NCBI RefSeq assembly: GCF_003075435.1 | Contig: NZ_QCZJ01000043.1 | Coordinates: 1 to 32,249, forward strand | Source: Terrimonas sp. | GTDB lineage: Bacteria; Bacteroidota; Bacteroidia; Chitinophagales; Chitinophagaceae | Reading direction: 5' to 3' | DNA length: 32,249 bases | Shown here: in pieces, positions 14,914 through 25,713 of the stretch | Position numbering within the stretch: the first letter of the stretch is position 1 | Layout of the letters: each line of letters begins with the position of its first letter | The notes under the pieces: generated by a model | Told to the model about the DNA's origin: nothing | The model's database searches: none | Seen by the model: the letters and a program-made list of their open reading frames with translations, nothing else | Translations under genes and position numbers: made by a program

Positions 14914-17900
14914 ATGAAAGTAAGCAGTGCTACAGATAAAATATCCGAACTGGTTCCACAGGCAATTTCCGCTATCAAAAAAAACATCATCACCCCTCTT
15001 TTTTCAGATAACCTTCTCGAAAAATATGCTGACGAAAAAGAACCACTGCGTTCTGAGCTTTTCACGCTACAGCAAATGGAGCAACATGCGCGTTCATTAG
15101 CTTCCAAACATATAATTACCAAAAGCAAACCTTCTGAAAAAATGCTGAAACGCTTAAGCGATAATGAAAGCATTTTGATGGATGTACATAACCTGCTTAC
15201 TGAAACCGTTAAGCAAAACAGCAGAATAAACCCGGCAGGTGAATGGTTACTCGATAATTTTTATTTAATAGAAGACCAGGTATACACCGGAAAAAAACAT
15301 CTGCCTAAAGGCTACAGCAAAGCATTACCTCAATTAGCCAATGGCGCTTCTGAAGGCTTGCCGCGTGTGTATGATATTGTAGTTGAGTTGATCTCTCACA
15401 GTGATGGCAGGGTGGATATGGAAAGCCTGTCTGGCTTTATACAGGCTTACCAGTCTGTAACCGCATTAAAGATCGGGGAGCTATGGGCAATTCCTATTAT
15501 GCTGCGCCTGGCCCTGATTGAAAACCTGCGGCGCCTCTCTACACAAATAGCATTGGACATACTACACAAAAATCTCGCTGATTACTGGGCAGACCAGATG
15601 ATTGGGACGGCGGAAAAAGATCCCAAAAATTTAGTAGTAGTGCTTGCGGATATGGCAAGATCAAAGCCGCCGGTTAAAGGTTCATTTGTAGCAGAACTTA
15701 CCAGGCGCTTACAGGGCAGAGGATCTACCCTTGCCTTACCGCTTAGCTGGATTGAACAATTTGTAAGCGATAGCGGGCTTACGGGCAATGAAGTAGTGCA
15801 GATAGAAAATCAGAAACAGGCCACAAGGCAGGTATCGGTAAGCAACAGTATAGGCAGCCTGCGGTTTTTAAACGCAACCGACTGGAAAACTTTTGTAGAA
15901 CACGAAAGCACTATCGAAAAAATCCTGAAACAGGATATTGACGGTGTGTATGGTGAAATGGATTTTTATACAAGAGATAACTACCGCCACGTCGTTGAAA
16001 AACTATCTAAATGCAGTGAACGCTCAGAGCCTCAGGTAGCAGCCCTTGCTATTGAGCTTTCGGCACAAAACCGGAATGAGGACAGAAAAAAACACGTAGG
16101 TTATTTCCTGGTTGATAAAGGATTGAAAGAACTGGAAAATGTGGTAAAGGCGAAGCTCCCGTTTGGAGACAGGTTACGGAAAGGCATAACCGAAAAACCG
16201 TTGTTTTGGTATTTGGCAGCAATCGCATTATTTACATTTTTACTATGCTGGTTTATTTTGTCTGCAGATCATGTTTACCCGCTTAAAAACTGGCAACTAT
16301 ACCTGCTGGCTTTTTTCGGTTGCATCGCCGCGAGTCAATCGGCTATCATACTGGTGAACTGGATATCCAACCTGCTTATTACCCCACATCCACTCCCTAA
16401 AATGGATTACTCAAAAGGTATTCCTGAAAATCATAAAACCCTGGTGGTAGTACCAACCATGCTTGGTTCCATTGAAGAAATTGACAAACTCACCGAAGCA
16501 TTGGAAGTAAGATTTATCGCCAATCACGATGCCAATCTTTATTTCGCATTGCTTACCGATTTTAAAGATGCCTGTGAAGAGCATTCAGCCGGAGATGAAA
16601 AGCTTTTAACGCATGTACAAAACAGCATACAGGAATTAAACCAGCGGTATGGCAGCAATGAAGGGGGTATGTTTATGCTGTTTCACCGGCCACGTAAATG
16701 GAATCCCAAAGAAAAATTGTGGATGGGGTATGAACGCAAACGCGGAAAACTGGAAGAGCTGAATGCACTGCTCCGTGGCAATAGTAATGCTGGCTTCTCA
16801 GTAATTATTGGTGATGAAAAAATATTCCCTCAGATTAAATATGTTATCACACTTGATACTGATACACAACTGCCAAGGGAGAGCGCATGGAAAATGATCG
16901 CCACCTTAGCGCATCCTTTAAATAAAGCTGAATACTCAACCGCCAAACAACGTGTAACAAATGGCTATACTATTCTTCAGCCACGTGTATCCAACAGTTT
17001 ACCGGGCGAGAGAAGTTCACTGTATGCAAGAATACATGGCAATGAGCCCGGCGTTGACCCATATACCTTAACTACTTCTGATGTATACCAGGATCTCTTT
17101 AAAGAAGGCTCATTTATAGGAAAAGGTATTTATGATGTGGACATGTTCATTCACGCGCTTGAAGGAAGATTTCCTGAGAACAGGATTTTAAGCCATGACC
17201 TGATTGAAGGCGCATATGCACGGTCGGGTTTTTTAAGCGATGTGCAGCTGTATGAAGAATATCCCTCTACCTATTTTGCCGACATGAAGAGAAGACACAG
17301 GTGGGTAAGAGGCGACTGGCAGATTGGACGATGGCTTTCCCCTTTTGTTCCTTCGCCACAAAAGCAGTACAGAAGCAATCCTGTTTCAGCGCTTTCAAAA
17401 TGGAAAATATTCGACAACCTGAGGCGCAGCCTGGTTCCCGTGAGTTTTTTAATACTTCTTATTTGCTGCTGGATATATATGCCAGGCTCGGCAATAACAC
17501 TAACGGTAATCGCTACACTATTACTGCCTTCCATTATTAAACTCACCTGGGACCTTGCAGCAAAACCCAAAGACATCGGTTACTATGCACATGTAGTATA
17601 TATTTCAAAAAATTCTACCAACACTTTTTTTCAGCAGTTTCTAAACCTGGTGTTTCTTCCATACGAAGCATGGATTAATACTGATGCCATTCTTCGTACA
17701 GCATGGAGAATTTTTATTTCCCAGAAAAAATTACTTGAATGGAATCCTTATGGCAATACATTAAAATCATCTCCCAAAACAATAACCCAATATTTTAAAG
17801 CCATGTGGCTTGTGCCGGTTTTTGCTGTTGCTGTAACCGGCTGGCTTATTTATGCAGATCAACAGCAGGTTATTCCCTCTATATTGCTCGTTACATGCTG

Positions 17901-20900
17901 GCTTATATCACCCGCGATAGCCTACCTTGTAAGCGAACCGCGTAAGGCTAAAAAATCTGTGCTTTCATCTGAGCAAACCACTTACCTGCATAAATTATCC
18001 AGAAAAACCTGGGCTTTCTTTGAACGGTTTGTTGGCGCTGATGATAACTGGCTGCCTCCTGATAATTACCAGGAAAATCCTGATCCCAAAATTGCGCACC
18101 GCACATCTCCCACCAATATTGGTTTGTCATTACTGGCTAATTTAACCGCGTATGACTTCGGCTATATTTCCGTAACAAGATTATTAGACCGTACGAGAAG
18201 AACATTAGATACTGTGCAGGCACTGGAAAAATACAGGGGACATTTATACAACTGGTATGATACCGAAACGCTGGCATGTTTGCAACCTAAATATATTTCT
18301 TCAGTAGACAGTGGCAACTTTGTTGGTCACCTGCTGGTTTTGCGGCAAGGATTGCTTGCGCTTAAAGACAACAGCATATTTACCTCAACGTCTTTTAACG
18401 GGTTGCTTGATATTATCGAAATATTACTGGAAAAATATCCGTCAGACGAAAATATTATCACTGTTAAAAACGAGATTTTAAAACTCAGGAACGAACCTCC
18501 TGTTACACTCAAACAGGCAATTTCTGCGGTAAATCATCTGAAAGATATATCCGCAATAATTATTTCGCAGGGTAAAGTTGAAAGCAAAGCATCACAGGCA
18601 GACTGGGTAGCATTCTTTGAAGCACAGCTCTATGACATGGCTTCGGATATATATGTGCTTTGCCCGTGGATATTATTGCAAACACCCTCACCAAAATTTG
18701 ATGATTTAATTGCTGCGATTGATTTTATCCCTACCCTGCAGCAGCTAACGCAAATACAGGTAAACACCCTGCCTAAAATAAAGGAATATTATAAAGTAGA
18801 TAATAGCACAGCAGAAAATCAATGGCTTGACACATTTATATCATCTATACTGGAGTCTGCAAGACGCGCAAAAGAAAGGGTGTATACCATTGAAAGCATC
18901 GTAGCCACCTGTTATGAAAATACCGTTGTTGATTATGAATTCCTGTATAGTAAGACACAAAGATTATTATCTATTGGCTATAACGTGGAAGAACATCGCA
19001 GAGACAATAGTTATTACGACTTACTGGCATCTGAATCAAGGCTTGGAGCTTTTGTGGCCATTGCACAGGGCAAAATACCACAGGAAAGCTGGTTTGCATT
19101 AGGCAGGCAGTTGTCTGATACCGGGCCGTTACCTGTTCTGTTATCGTGGAGCGGTTCCATGTTTGAATACCTAATGCCCTTGCTGGTTATGCCTTCGTAT
19201 GATAATACGCTGCTTGATCAAACACATAAAGGCGTTGTGCTGAAACAAATACAATACGGTGAAAAAAGAAATGTGCCCTGGGGTATTTCCGAATCGGGTT
19301 ATAATATGATCGACGCAGCTATGAATTACCAGTATCGTGCATTTGGTGTTCCCGGAACAGGATTGAAAAGAGGACTGGGAGATGATCTTGTTATTTCTCC
19401 GTATTCCACGATAATGGCGCTGATGGTTATGCCGGAAGAAGCCACCGGGAATTTAAAACGAATGTCTTCTTATGGGTTTGAAGATGAATTCGGTTTTCAT
19501 GAAGCCATAGATTATACCACATCAAGATTACCGAGAGGACAGGAATATGCACTGATCAATTCATATATGGTGCATCACCAGGGCATGGCTTTTCTCTCGC
19601 TGTCTTACTTGCTGCTTAATCAACCCATGCAAAAAAGATTTGTGAGTGATGTACAATTACAATCAGCATTATTGTTGCTGCAGGAGAGGATACCAAGAGT
19701 ATCTGTATCCAACGCTCCGGCATTGCATATAGCTGAAAGCGGCATTGTAAGTAAGGAAGAAGCATATCCTATCCGAGTGATCAATACACCGCATACACCG
19801 GTACCCGAAGTTCAACTGTTGTCAAATGGCAGGTATCATGTAGTGGTTACCAATGCCGGTGGCGGCTACAGCCGGTGGAAGGACATTGCGGTTACACGTT
19901 GGCGTGAGGACAGCACCTGCGATAACTGGGGAAGTTTCTGCTTTATAAAAGACGTGGAGAGCAATGCATATTGGTCAACCGCTTACCAGCCGCTAATGCA
20001 GGAAGGAGAACATTATGAAGCGGTATTTTCCCAGGGTCGTGCTGAGTTTCGCCGCCGGGATGCTGCCATAGAAACACATACCGAAATTGTAGTTTCTCCT
20101 GAGGATGATGTAGAGCTGAGAAGAATAAAACTGACCAACAGGTCGAGAAGAAAAAGAAAAATTGAAATAACCAGTTATGGAGAAGTAGTATTAACTACGC
20201 CTGTCGCGGATGCGGCACATCCTGCATTCAGTAACTTATTTATAGAATCGGAGTTGATTGAACAGCAACATGCTATTATCTGCACAAGACGTCCACGTTC
20301 GCAGCATGAAACGCATCCTGCCATGTTCCATCTTATGAAGGCCTATAAGGCAACGGTAAAAAATGTTTCCTACGAAACAGACAGGATGAAATTCATAGGC
20401 AGGGGCAATACCATACATCAGCCTGTGGCGATGTTGAAAAATGGTGCAATGGCATCAACACAGGGCGCGGTGCTTGATCCGGTTGTTTCTATACGGTATG
20501 AAATAGAAATTGAACCGCAGAAAGCAGCGATCATTGATGTTGTTACAGGCATAGCTGAAACAAAAGAAAGCTGTAAGGAATTAATAGATAAATATCAGGA
20601 CAAATTTTTGGTTGACCGTGGTTTTGAATTATCATGGACACACAGCCAGGTTATTCTTCGCCAGATAAATGCTTCTGAAAAGGATGCGCAGTTGTACGGA
20701 AAACTAGCAAGCGCGGTTATCTATCTTAACCAGGCTTTAAGAACATCACCTGATATTATTGAACGCAATAACAGAGGACAATCTGGTTTGTGGGGATATT
20801 CTATTTCAGGAGATTTACCTATAGTGCTTGTGCAGATCGAAGATGCGAAAAATATTGAGCTTGTAAAGCAAATGATACAGGCGCATGCGTATTGGCGTAT

Positions 20901-23685
20901 GAAAGGGCTGGCGGTTGATCTTGTAATATGGAATGAAGACCATGGCAGTTACCGGCATACTTTGCAAAATGAAATACAGGCTTTGGTATCGCCAATGGTT
21001 GGCGCTCAAATAAAAGAAACTGCAGGTGGTGTATTCATCCGTTCTTCAGACCAGATTTCGAATGAAGACCGTATCCTTTTTCAAACAGTAGCCCGTATTG
21101 TAATTTCAGACAGGTTCGGCACGCTGGAAGAACAGGTAAATAAACCCATCAAGTCAAAAAATATTATTCCTTATTTCACACCCCAAAAATTTTATCCTTC
21201 TATTACCGCGGCTGTATCTATGCCAAAAGATTTGCAATGCTTTAATGGAACAGGAGGTTTTTCAGCTGATGGGAAAGAGTATATCATCTTTACCAGTCCT
21301 GAAAAACTTACGCCTGTGCCCTGGAGTAATATTGTAGCGAACCAGGCATTCGGAACAGTGATCTCAGAAAGCGGGCAGGCATATTCATGGCTGGATAACG
21401 CACATGAATACAGGCTGACACCATGGAATAATAATCCTGTTGGAGATCTTGAAGGAGAGTGTTATTATTTGCGTGATGAGGAGAGCGGAAAATTCTGGTC
21501 GCCTGCGCCGTTGCCCACCCGGAGCAAAACAGCATACATTACAAGACATGGATTTGGCTACAGCATTTTTGAACATAATGAAGATGGCATATACTCAATC
21601 ATGACAGTATTTGTTGACCGGGAATCCTGCGTAAAATTCACATTGCTGCAATTGCACAATCAATCCGGCAGACCGCGCAAGCTTTCTGTAACCGGCTATG
21701 TAGAATGGGTGTTGGGTGAATTTAAACATAAAACACAAATGCATATTGTAACGAGTGCAGACACGAACTCAGGAACGATATATGCCAGGAATGCCTATAA
21801 TCTTGACTTTGAGAACCGTGTAGCCTTTTTCGATGGTGATCATACATTTCAATCCTTTACCTGCGACAGGAAAGAATTTATCGGGCGCAATGGCACAAAC
21901 AGGAATCCGGAAGCGTTAAACAGGGTAAAGTTATCTGGAAAATATGGCGCGGCGCTTGACCCCTGCGCTGCTATACAATCCCAGTTTAATTTGGGTATAG
22001 ATGAAAAACATGAAATTGTATTTAAGCTGGGTGCTGCAAAAAATCAGGCAGCAGCGAATGCGATAATAGAGAAATTCAAAACCACCGGCGCAATACATCA
22101 ATCGCTTGAAGGAGTTAAGCAATATTGGGAAGAAACACTCTGCGCAGTACAAATTCAAACACCTGACGCGGCACTGAATATTATTTCAAACGGATGGCTC
22201 AACTATCAGGCATTGGCGTGCAGGGTATGGGGAAGAAGCGGTTACTATCAGTCAGGTGGCGCATTTGGTTTCAGAGATCAGTTGCAGGACGTACTCTCCT
22301 TATTATATACAAAACCGGAAATAGCCAAACAACAAATTTTGCTGAATGCTTCGCGCCAGTTTACCGAAGGTGATGTGCAGCACTGGTGGCACCCGCCTGT
22401 GGGCAGGGGTGTGAGAACAACCTGCTCGGATGATTTTCTATGGCTTCCATTCGCCACTATAAAGTATGTCAATTATACCGGTGATGAAAGTATACTGAAT
22501 GAACAGATCACATTTTTAGAAGGAAGATTGTTGAATCACGGAGAAGAATCTTATTACGATCTGCCAACGAGATCAGGCTATACTGCCGATTTATATACGC
22601 ACTGCGTTAAAGCCATTGAAAACGGGTTAAAATTCGGTGAGCATGGAATGCCGCTAATGGGCTCCGGCGACTGGAATGACGGTATGGATAAAGTTGGAGA
22701 AGAAGGAAAAGGTGAAAGTGTCTGGCTGGCATTTTTCCAGTATAAGATATTGCATGACTTCAGTGAAATAGCAGCAGCAAGAAATGATACCGTTTTTAAA
22801 ACACGCTGCCTGCAGGAAGCAGAAAATTTAAAAAAGAATATTGAAGCGCATGCGTGGGACGGCAATTGGTATCGCCGCGCATATTTTGATGATGGCACGC
22901 CACTGGGCTCCGTTCAGAATGATGAATGCAGTATTGATTCTATAGCCCAGAGTTGGGGTGTTATATCAAATGCTGCCGGCAATGAAAGAATGATAACCTC
23001 GATGAATTCAGCATATCGGCAGCTCGTAAATAAAGAAGCAGGCATTATTCAATTGCTTAATCCGCCATTTGACAAGTCGACTCTTAACCCGGGTTATATT
23101 AAAGGCTACGTGCCGGGTGTTAGAGAAAACGGGGGACAATATACACATGCCGCTATATGGTTTGTAATGGCTTTGATGGAGCTGAAGCAAAATGAAAAAG
23201 GCTGGGAATTGCTAAAAATGATCAATCCGTTAAATAGAGCTGCTGATGAGCAATCTGTTGAGCGGTATAAAGTAGAACCCTATGTAGTTGCGGCGGATGT
23301 CTATGCACAGGTATCGCATCTCGGTCGTGGTGGCTGGACATGGTATACCGGCTCCGCAGGTTGGATGTATCAACTGATCATTGAATATTTCCTCGGTATG
23401 CAAAAGCAGGGAAACAAGCTCTATTTCAATCCTTCTATTCCCGGAGAGTGGAGCGGGTTCTCTATTATCTACAAATATTTAAATACCGTTTATATAATTA
23501 AGATAAGGTCTACCAATGTTCCCGGCGCAGCAACACGTATTATATATAACGGTTTGCCTGTAACTGATAAATCTATCAAATTGATTAACGATGAAGGGGA
23601 ACATATCATTGAAATAACGATTAACCCTGCAATAAAAAATACTATGCCTGCAACAACAGAGCGTGTTTCAAAACAAATTTATTGA
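14914..23685 (+). CDS. ndvB: Cyclic beta-1,2-glucan synthase-like protein (GT84-GH94, NdvB/ChvB type)
   Basis: 2923 residues from the ATG at 14914 (a TTG at 14896 is the alternative), close to the ~2800-residue ChvB/NdvB family. Hydrophobic segments near 430-500, 830-870 and 960-1010 place it in the inner membrane. Residues ~505-810 form the GT84 domain with D648-T-D650 in TLDTDTQLPR, HDLIEG (D762) and RRHRWVRGDWQ (793-803). Residues ~1030-1120 carry the family block HRTSPTNIGL and HLYNWYDTETL. A glycoamylase-like domain (PF10091 type, ~1370-1565) includes WGISESGYN and HHQGMAF. Two supersandwich domains (~1590-1760, ~2100-2400) precede the GH94 phosphorylase barrel, with GSGDWNDGM (2584-2590) containing the general acid region. 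Known members build cyclic beta-1,2-glucan and trim chain length by phosphorolysis. A CsbD-like gene follows by 23 bp, fitting osmotic stress (inference). Product linkage is not proven here. Confidence 0.88.
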   Translation: MKVSSATDKISELVPQAISAIKKNIITPLFSDNLLEKYADEKEPLRSELFTLQQMEQHARSLASKHIITKSKPSEKMLKRLSDNESILMDVHNLLTETVKQNSRINPAGEWLLDNFYLIEDQVYTGKKHLPKGYSKALPQLANGASEGLPRVYDIVVELISHSDGRVDMESLSGFIQAYQSVTALKIGELWAIPIMLRLALIENLRRLSTQIALDILHKNLADYWADQMIGTAEKDPKNLVVVLADMARSKPPVKGSFVAELTRRLQGRGSTLALPLSWIEQFVSDSGLTGNEVVQIENQKQATRQVSVSNSIGSLRFLNATDWKTFVEHESTIEKILKQDIDGVYGEMDFYTRDNYRHVVEKLSKCSERSEPQVAALAIELSAQNRNEDRKKHVGYFLVDKGLKELENVVKAKLPFGDRLRKGITEKPLFWYLAAIALFTFLLCWFILSADHVYPLKNWQLYLLAFFGCIAASQSAIILVNWISNLLITPHPLPKMDYSKGIPENHKTLVVVPTMLGSIEEIDKLTEALEVRFIANHDANLYFALLTDFKDACEEHSAGDEKLLTHVQNSIQELNQRYGSNEGGMFMLFHRPRKWNPKEKLWMGYERKRGKLEELNALLRGNSNAGFSVIIGDEKIFPQIKYVITLDTDTQLPRESAWKMIATLAHPLNKAEYSTAKQRVTNGYTILQPRVSNSLPGERSSLYARIHGNEPGVDPYTLTTSDVYQDLFKEGSFIGKGIYDVDMFIHALEGRFPENRILSHDLIEGAYARSGFLSDVQLYEEYPSTYFADMKRRHRWVRGDWQIGRWLSPFVPSPQKQYRSNPVSALSKWKIFDNLRRSLVPVSFLILLICCWIYMPGSAITLTVIATLLLPSIIKLTWDLAAKPKDIGYYAHVVYISKNSTNTFFQQFLNLVFLPYEAWINTDAILRTAWRIFISQKKLLEWNPYGNTLKSSPKTITQYFKAMWLVPVFAVAVTGWLIYADQQQVIPSILLVTCWLISPAIAYLVSEPRKAKKSVLSSEQTTYLHKLSRKTWAFFERFVGADDNWLPPDNYQENPDPKIAHRTSPTNIGLSLLANLTAYDFGYISVTRLLDRTRRTLDTVQALEKYRGHLYNWYDTETLACLQPKYISSVDSGNFVGHLLVLRQGLLALKDNSIFTSTSFNGLLDIIEILLEKYPSDENIITVKNEILKLRNEPPVTLKQAISAVNHLKDISAIIISQGKVESKASQADWVAFFEAQLYDMASDIYVLCPWILLQTPSPKFDDLIAAIDFIPTLQQLTQIQVNTLPKIKEYYKVDNSTAENQWLDTFISSILESARRAKERVYTIESIVATCYENTVVDYEFLYSKTQRLLSIGYNVEEHRRDNSYYDLLASESRLGAFVAIAQGKIPQESWFALGRQLSDTGPLPVLLSWSGSMFEYLMPLLVMPSYDNTLLDQTHKGVVLKQIQYGEKRNVPWGISESGYNMIDAAMNYQYRAFGVPGTGLKRGLGDDLVISPYSTIMALMVMPEEATGNLKRMSSYGFEDEFGFHEAIDYTTSRLPRGQEYALINSYMVHHQGMAFLSLSYLLLNQPMQKRFVSDVQLQSALLLLQERIPRVSVSNAPALHIAESGIVSKEEAYPIRVINTPHTPVPEVQLLSNGRYHVVVTNAGGGYSRWKDIAVTRWREDSTCDNWGSFCFIKDVESNAYWSTAYQPLMQEGEHYEAVFSQGRAEFRRRDAAIETHTEIVVSPEDDVELRRIKLTNRSRRKRKIEITSYGEVVLTTPVADAAHPAFSNLFIESELIEQQHAIICTRRPRSQHETHPAMFHLMKAYKATVKNVSYETDRMKFIGRGNTIHQPVAMLKNGAMASTQGAVLDPVVSIRYEIEIEPQKAAIIDVVTGIAETKESCKELIDKYQDKFLVDRGFELSWTHSQVILRQINASEKDAQLYGKLASAVIYLNQALRTSPDIIERNNRGQSGLWGYSISGDLPIVLVQIEDAKNIELVKQMIQAHAYWRMKGLAVDLVIWNEDHGSYRHTLQNEIQALVSPMVGAQIKETAGGVFIRSSDQISNEDRILFQTVARIVISDRFGTLEEQVNKPIKSKNIIPYFTPQKFYPSITAAVSMPKDLQCFNGTGGFSADGKEYIIFTSPEKLTPVPWSNIVANQAFGTVISESGQAYSWLDNAHEYRLTPWNNNPVGDLEGECYYLRDEESGKFWSPAPLPTRSKTAYITRHGFGYSIFEHNEDGIYSIMTVFVDRESCVKFTLLQLHNQSGRPRKLSVTGYVEWVLGEFKHKTQMHIVTSADTNSGTIYARNAYNLDFENRVAFFDGDHTFQSFTCDRKEFIGRNGTNRNPEALNRVKLSGKYGAALDPCAAIQSQFNLGIDEKHEIVFKLGAAKNQAAANAIIEKFKTTGAIHQSLEGVKQYWEETLCAVQIQTPDAALNIISNGWLNYQALACRVWGRSGYYQSGGAFGFRDQLQDVLSLLYTKPEIAKQQILLNASRQFTEGDVQHWWHPPVGRGVRTTCSDDFLWLPFATIKYVNYTGDESILNEQITFLEGRLLNHGEESYYDLPTRSGYTADLYTHCVKAIENGLKFGEHGMPLMGSGDWNDGMDKVGEEGKGESVWLAFFQYKILHDFSEIAAARNDTVFKTRCLQEAENLKKNIEAHAWDGNWYRRAYFDDGTPLGSVQNDECSIDSIAQSWGVISNAAGNERMITSMNSAYRQLVNKEAGIIQLLNPPFDKSTLNPGYIKGYVPGVRENGGQYTHAAIWFVMALMELKQNEKGWELLKMINPLNRAADEQSVERYKVEPYVVAADVYAQVSHLGRGGWTWYTGSAGWMYQLIIEYFLGMQKQGNKLYFNPSIPGEWSGFSIIYKYLNTVYIIKIRSTNVPGAATRIIYNGLPVTDKSIKLINDEGEHIIEITINPAIKNTMPATTERVSKQIY

Positions 23686-23708
23686 GGTAACATTTAAAAC
23701 AAACAATC

Positions 23709-23924
23709 ATGGGCAAAATACAATTAACGTTAAAACAATCATGGGAGATGGTAAAAGAAAAACTTAAAGAAAACGATCATCGGCTTACTGACGAAGACCT
23801 TGTATATGATCCTGAAAATGCTGATATATTACTGGAAAAACTTGCCAAAAAATTAAGCAGAACAAAAGATGAGATCAGGGTATTGATAGAAAGCATCTCT
23901 GAGAATGAGGGAAAAGCATCGTGA
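23709..23924 (+). CDS. CsbD-like small stress protein
   Basis: 71 residues, highly charged and helical, with no signal peptide. The pattern SWEMVKEKLKEN-x-LTDEDLVY followed by DILLEKLAKKLSRTKDEIRVLI resembles the CsbD family (general stress proteins with a W-x3-KGK-x5-LTDDDL layout and a second helix of the LLGKLQEKLGKTKEE type). The match is by eye and imperfect: the usual KGK is KEK. CsbD proteins are induced in general stress; biochemical function is unknown. It follows the glucan synthase by 23 bp and is probably co-transcribed with it. Confidence 0.6.
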   Translation: MGKIQLTLKQSWEMVKEKLKENDHRLTDEDLVYDPENADILLEKLAKKLSRTKDEIRVLIESISENEGKAS

Positions 23925-24289
23925 TCATTATTGCGTAACAGATGTTGATATGCGTTCGACATTATCCTTATTATATTGCGCCGCGCTGCGGCTTGCCTGC
24001 CTTTCTATTTGTATACCACAAAAATTATGGTGCGCTGCATCTTGTATGTGCAATTCCTTTTAGGTAGCTGCAGCGCAGCAGTAATATTTATAGTGCCCGG
24101 CATGCGAAAACTAAAGGTGGAGCACACCGGAAAAATAAAACGTATATAGTAAACAAGGTTGAATGAAAAAATAAACGAAAGGCTATAGTCTCGCCTATAC
24201 TAATTAACGCCGGGTCCAGGATACATGTCACCTCTTTTAGCTGTATTGAACTGTGATAACAAAAGACATCTGAAGAAGCATATATCTAC
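23925..24289. other. Convergent intergenic region with GC-rich hairpins
   Basis: 365 bp between convergent genes with no coding sequence I can support. It holds two short GC-rich hairpins: GCCGC-gct-GCGGC (23981-23993) and GCTGC-agc-GCAGC (24067-24079). Neither is followed by a clear T-tract, so terminator function is uncertain. A weak TATAG/CTATA pair lies near 24184-24199. Confidence 0.35.
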
Positions 24290-25492
24290 CTATCTGCGCT
24301 TATAAAACTTCCTGTATTTCCCATTATTATTTTTTTGTCTGGCAGGCTTATATTCCGGCCCTTGTCCCAGCATTTGTGGTAAGGTTGCTTTTTCTACTGT
24401 TGTACCAATCAGTTTTTCAATAGCATTAAAACTATTCTGCTCCTTCTCTCCCACCAGGGTAATCGCTACACCATCGGCTTCAGCTCTTGCCGTGCGGCCA
24501 ATGCGGTGCACATAATCTTCACCATCCCGGGGAACATCATAATTAATCACCAGGTCAATGGTATCAATATCTATCCCCCTGCTTAAAATATCGGTAGCTA
24601 CCAGTATTGTAATGCGCCCGCTTGTGAAGCCGTTAATAATATTTTCTCTTTGCGACTGCAACAGGTCGCTGTGCATTTCTTCTGCAGAAAAACCATACTG
24701 CTTCAGGTTACGTACCAGCGACTTTACGTTTTGCTTCCTGCTGCAAAAAATCAAAACGCTTTTATAAGGCGTGTGTTGAAGGAGGTATTTTACAAGTCCT
24801 GATTTTTGTTCTTCAAAAACGATATAAGCACGCTGTACTATTTTTTCCGGCGGCTTCGAAATAGCTATATTGATCTCAACAGGATCTTTCAGTATATTTT
24901 TTGCAAGATTTTTTATTTTCGGGGGCATGGTTGCTGAAAACAACAATGTTTGGCGGTTTGCAGGAAGCGCGGTAATGATCCTGTTGATATCATCCTGGAA
25001 TCCCATATCCAGCATACGGTCGGCTTCATCCAATACCAGGAAGCGTAAGCCCTTCATAGATACATAACCCATATTAAGATGCGCGATAAATCTGCCGGGA
25101 GTACATATTATAATATCCGCACCCATTTGCAGCGCTTTTTTCTCGCTGGTAAAATTTTGCCCGTCATTGCCACCATATATTGCAAGGGAACTGATGTCGG
25201 TAAAATAGGTAAGTCCTTCTGCATGTTGCGCTATCTGTATAGCAAGCTCCCTGGTGGGCACTATAACGAGTACGCTCACCTGCCCGCTTGAGCCTTTTTC
25301 CAATAATTGATTAATAACAGGCAACAAAAAAGCCGCGGTTTTACCCGTACCTGTTTGTGCGGAAGCAATAATATCCCTGCCATTCAATATAGGCGGAATT
25401 ACCTGTTGCTGTACGGGTGTGGCTATTTCATAGTTGCTGGCTCCTATACCTTCCATCAGGTTAGGATGAAAATTAAATGTACTGAACTGCAA
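24290..25492 (-). CDS. rhlE: DEAD-box ATP-dependent RNA helicase (RhlE-like)
   Basis: 400 residues with every DEAD-box motif: Q motif region (F8 to VQQQ 27-30), motif I AQTGTGKT (45-52), Ia PTRELA (79-84), Ib TPGR (131-134), II DEAD (155-158), III SAT (186-188), IV VLIFCSRK, V ATDILSRGIDI (299-309), VI HRIGRTAR (329-336). A short basic tail (QKNNNGKYRKFYKRR) likely binds RNA. The compact core plus short tail suits the RhlE subgroup, which remodels rRNA during ribosome assembly and is often cold-induced. It is transcribed divergently from the glycosidase gene across about 220 bp, and no clear TAnnTTTG box was found for it. Confidence 0.92.
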   Translation of the reverse strand: MQFSTFNFHPNLMEGIGASNYEIATPVQQQVIPPILNGRDIIASAQTGTGKTAAFLLPVINQLLEKGSSGQVSVLVIVPTRELAIQIAQHAEGLTYFTDISSLAIYGGNDGQNFTSEKKALQMGADIIICTPGRFIAHLNMGYVSMKGLRFLVLDEADRMLDMGFQDDINRIITALPANRQTLLFSATMPPKIKNLAKNILKDPVEINIAISKPPEKIVQRAYIVFEEQKSGLVKYLLQHTPYKSVLIFCSRKQNVKSLVRNLKQYGFSAEEMHSDLLQSQRENIINGFTSGRITILVATDILSRGIDIDTIDLVINYDVPRDGEDYVHRIGRTARAEADGVAITLVGEKEQNSFNAIEKLIGTTVEKATLPQMLGQGPEYKPARQKNNNGKYRKFYKRR

Positions 25493-25713
25493 GGGGTTAA
25501 TTGTTTATAATAAATGAGCATTAATTTTTTGGAACGGCATAAAGATACGCTTAAATGGTTCATCGTTTTCCAGATGGCTGTGAAATATTAATATTATGTA
25601 ACATTAATAAGTCCCGTTGAATTGTTCCTTTTGCAGCTCCTGCATAAATCGCAAAAGCGTATACACAGAATAGTTATATTTAACGAATGAACATATTTTA
25701 CAAAGAACGTTTC

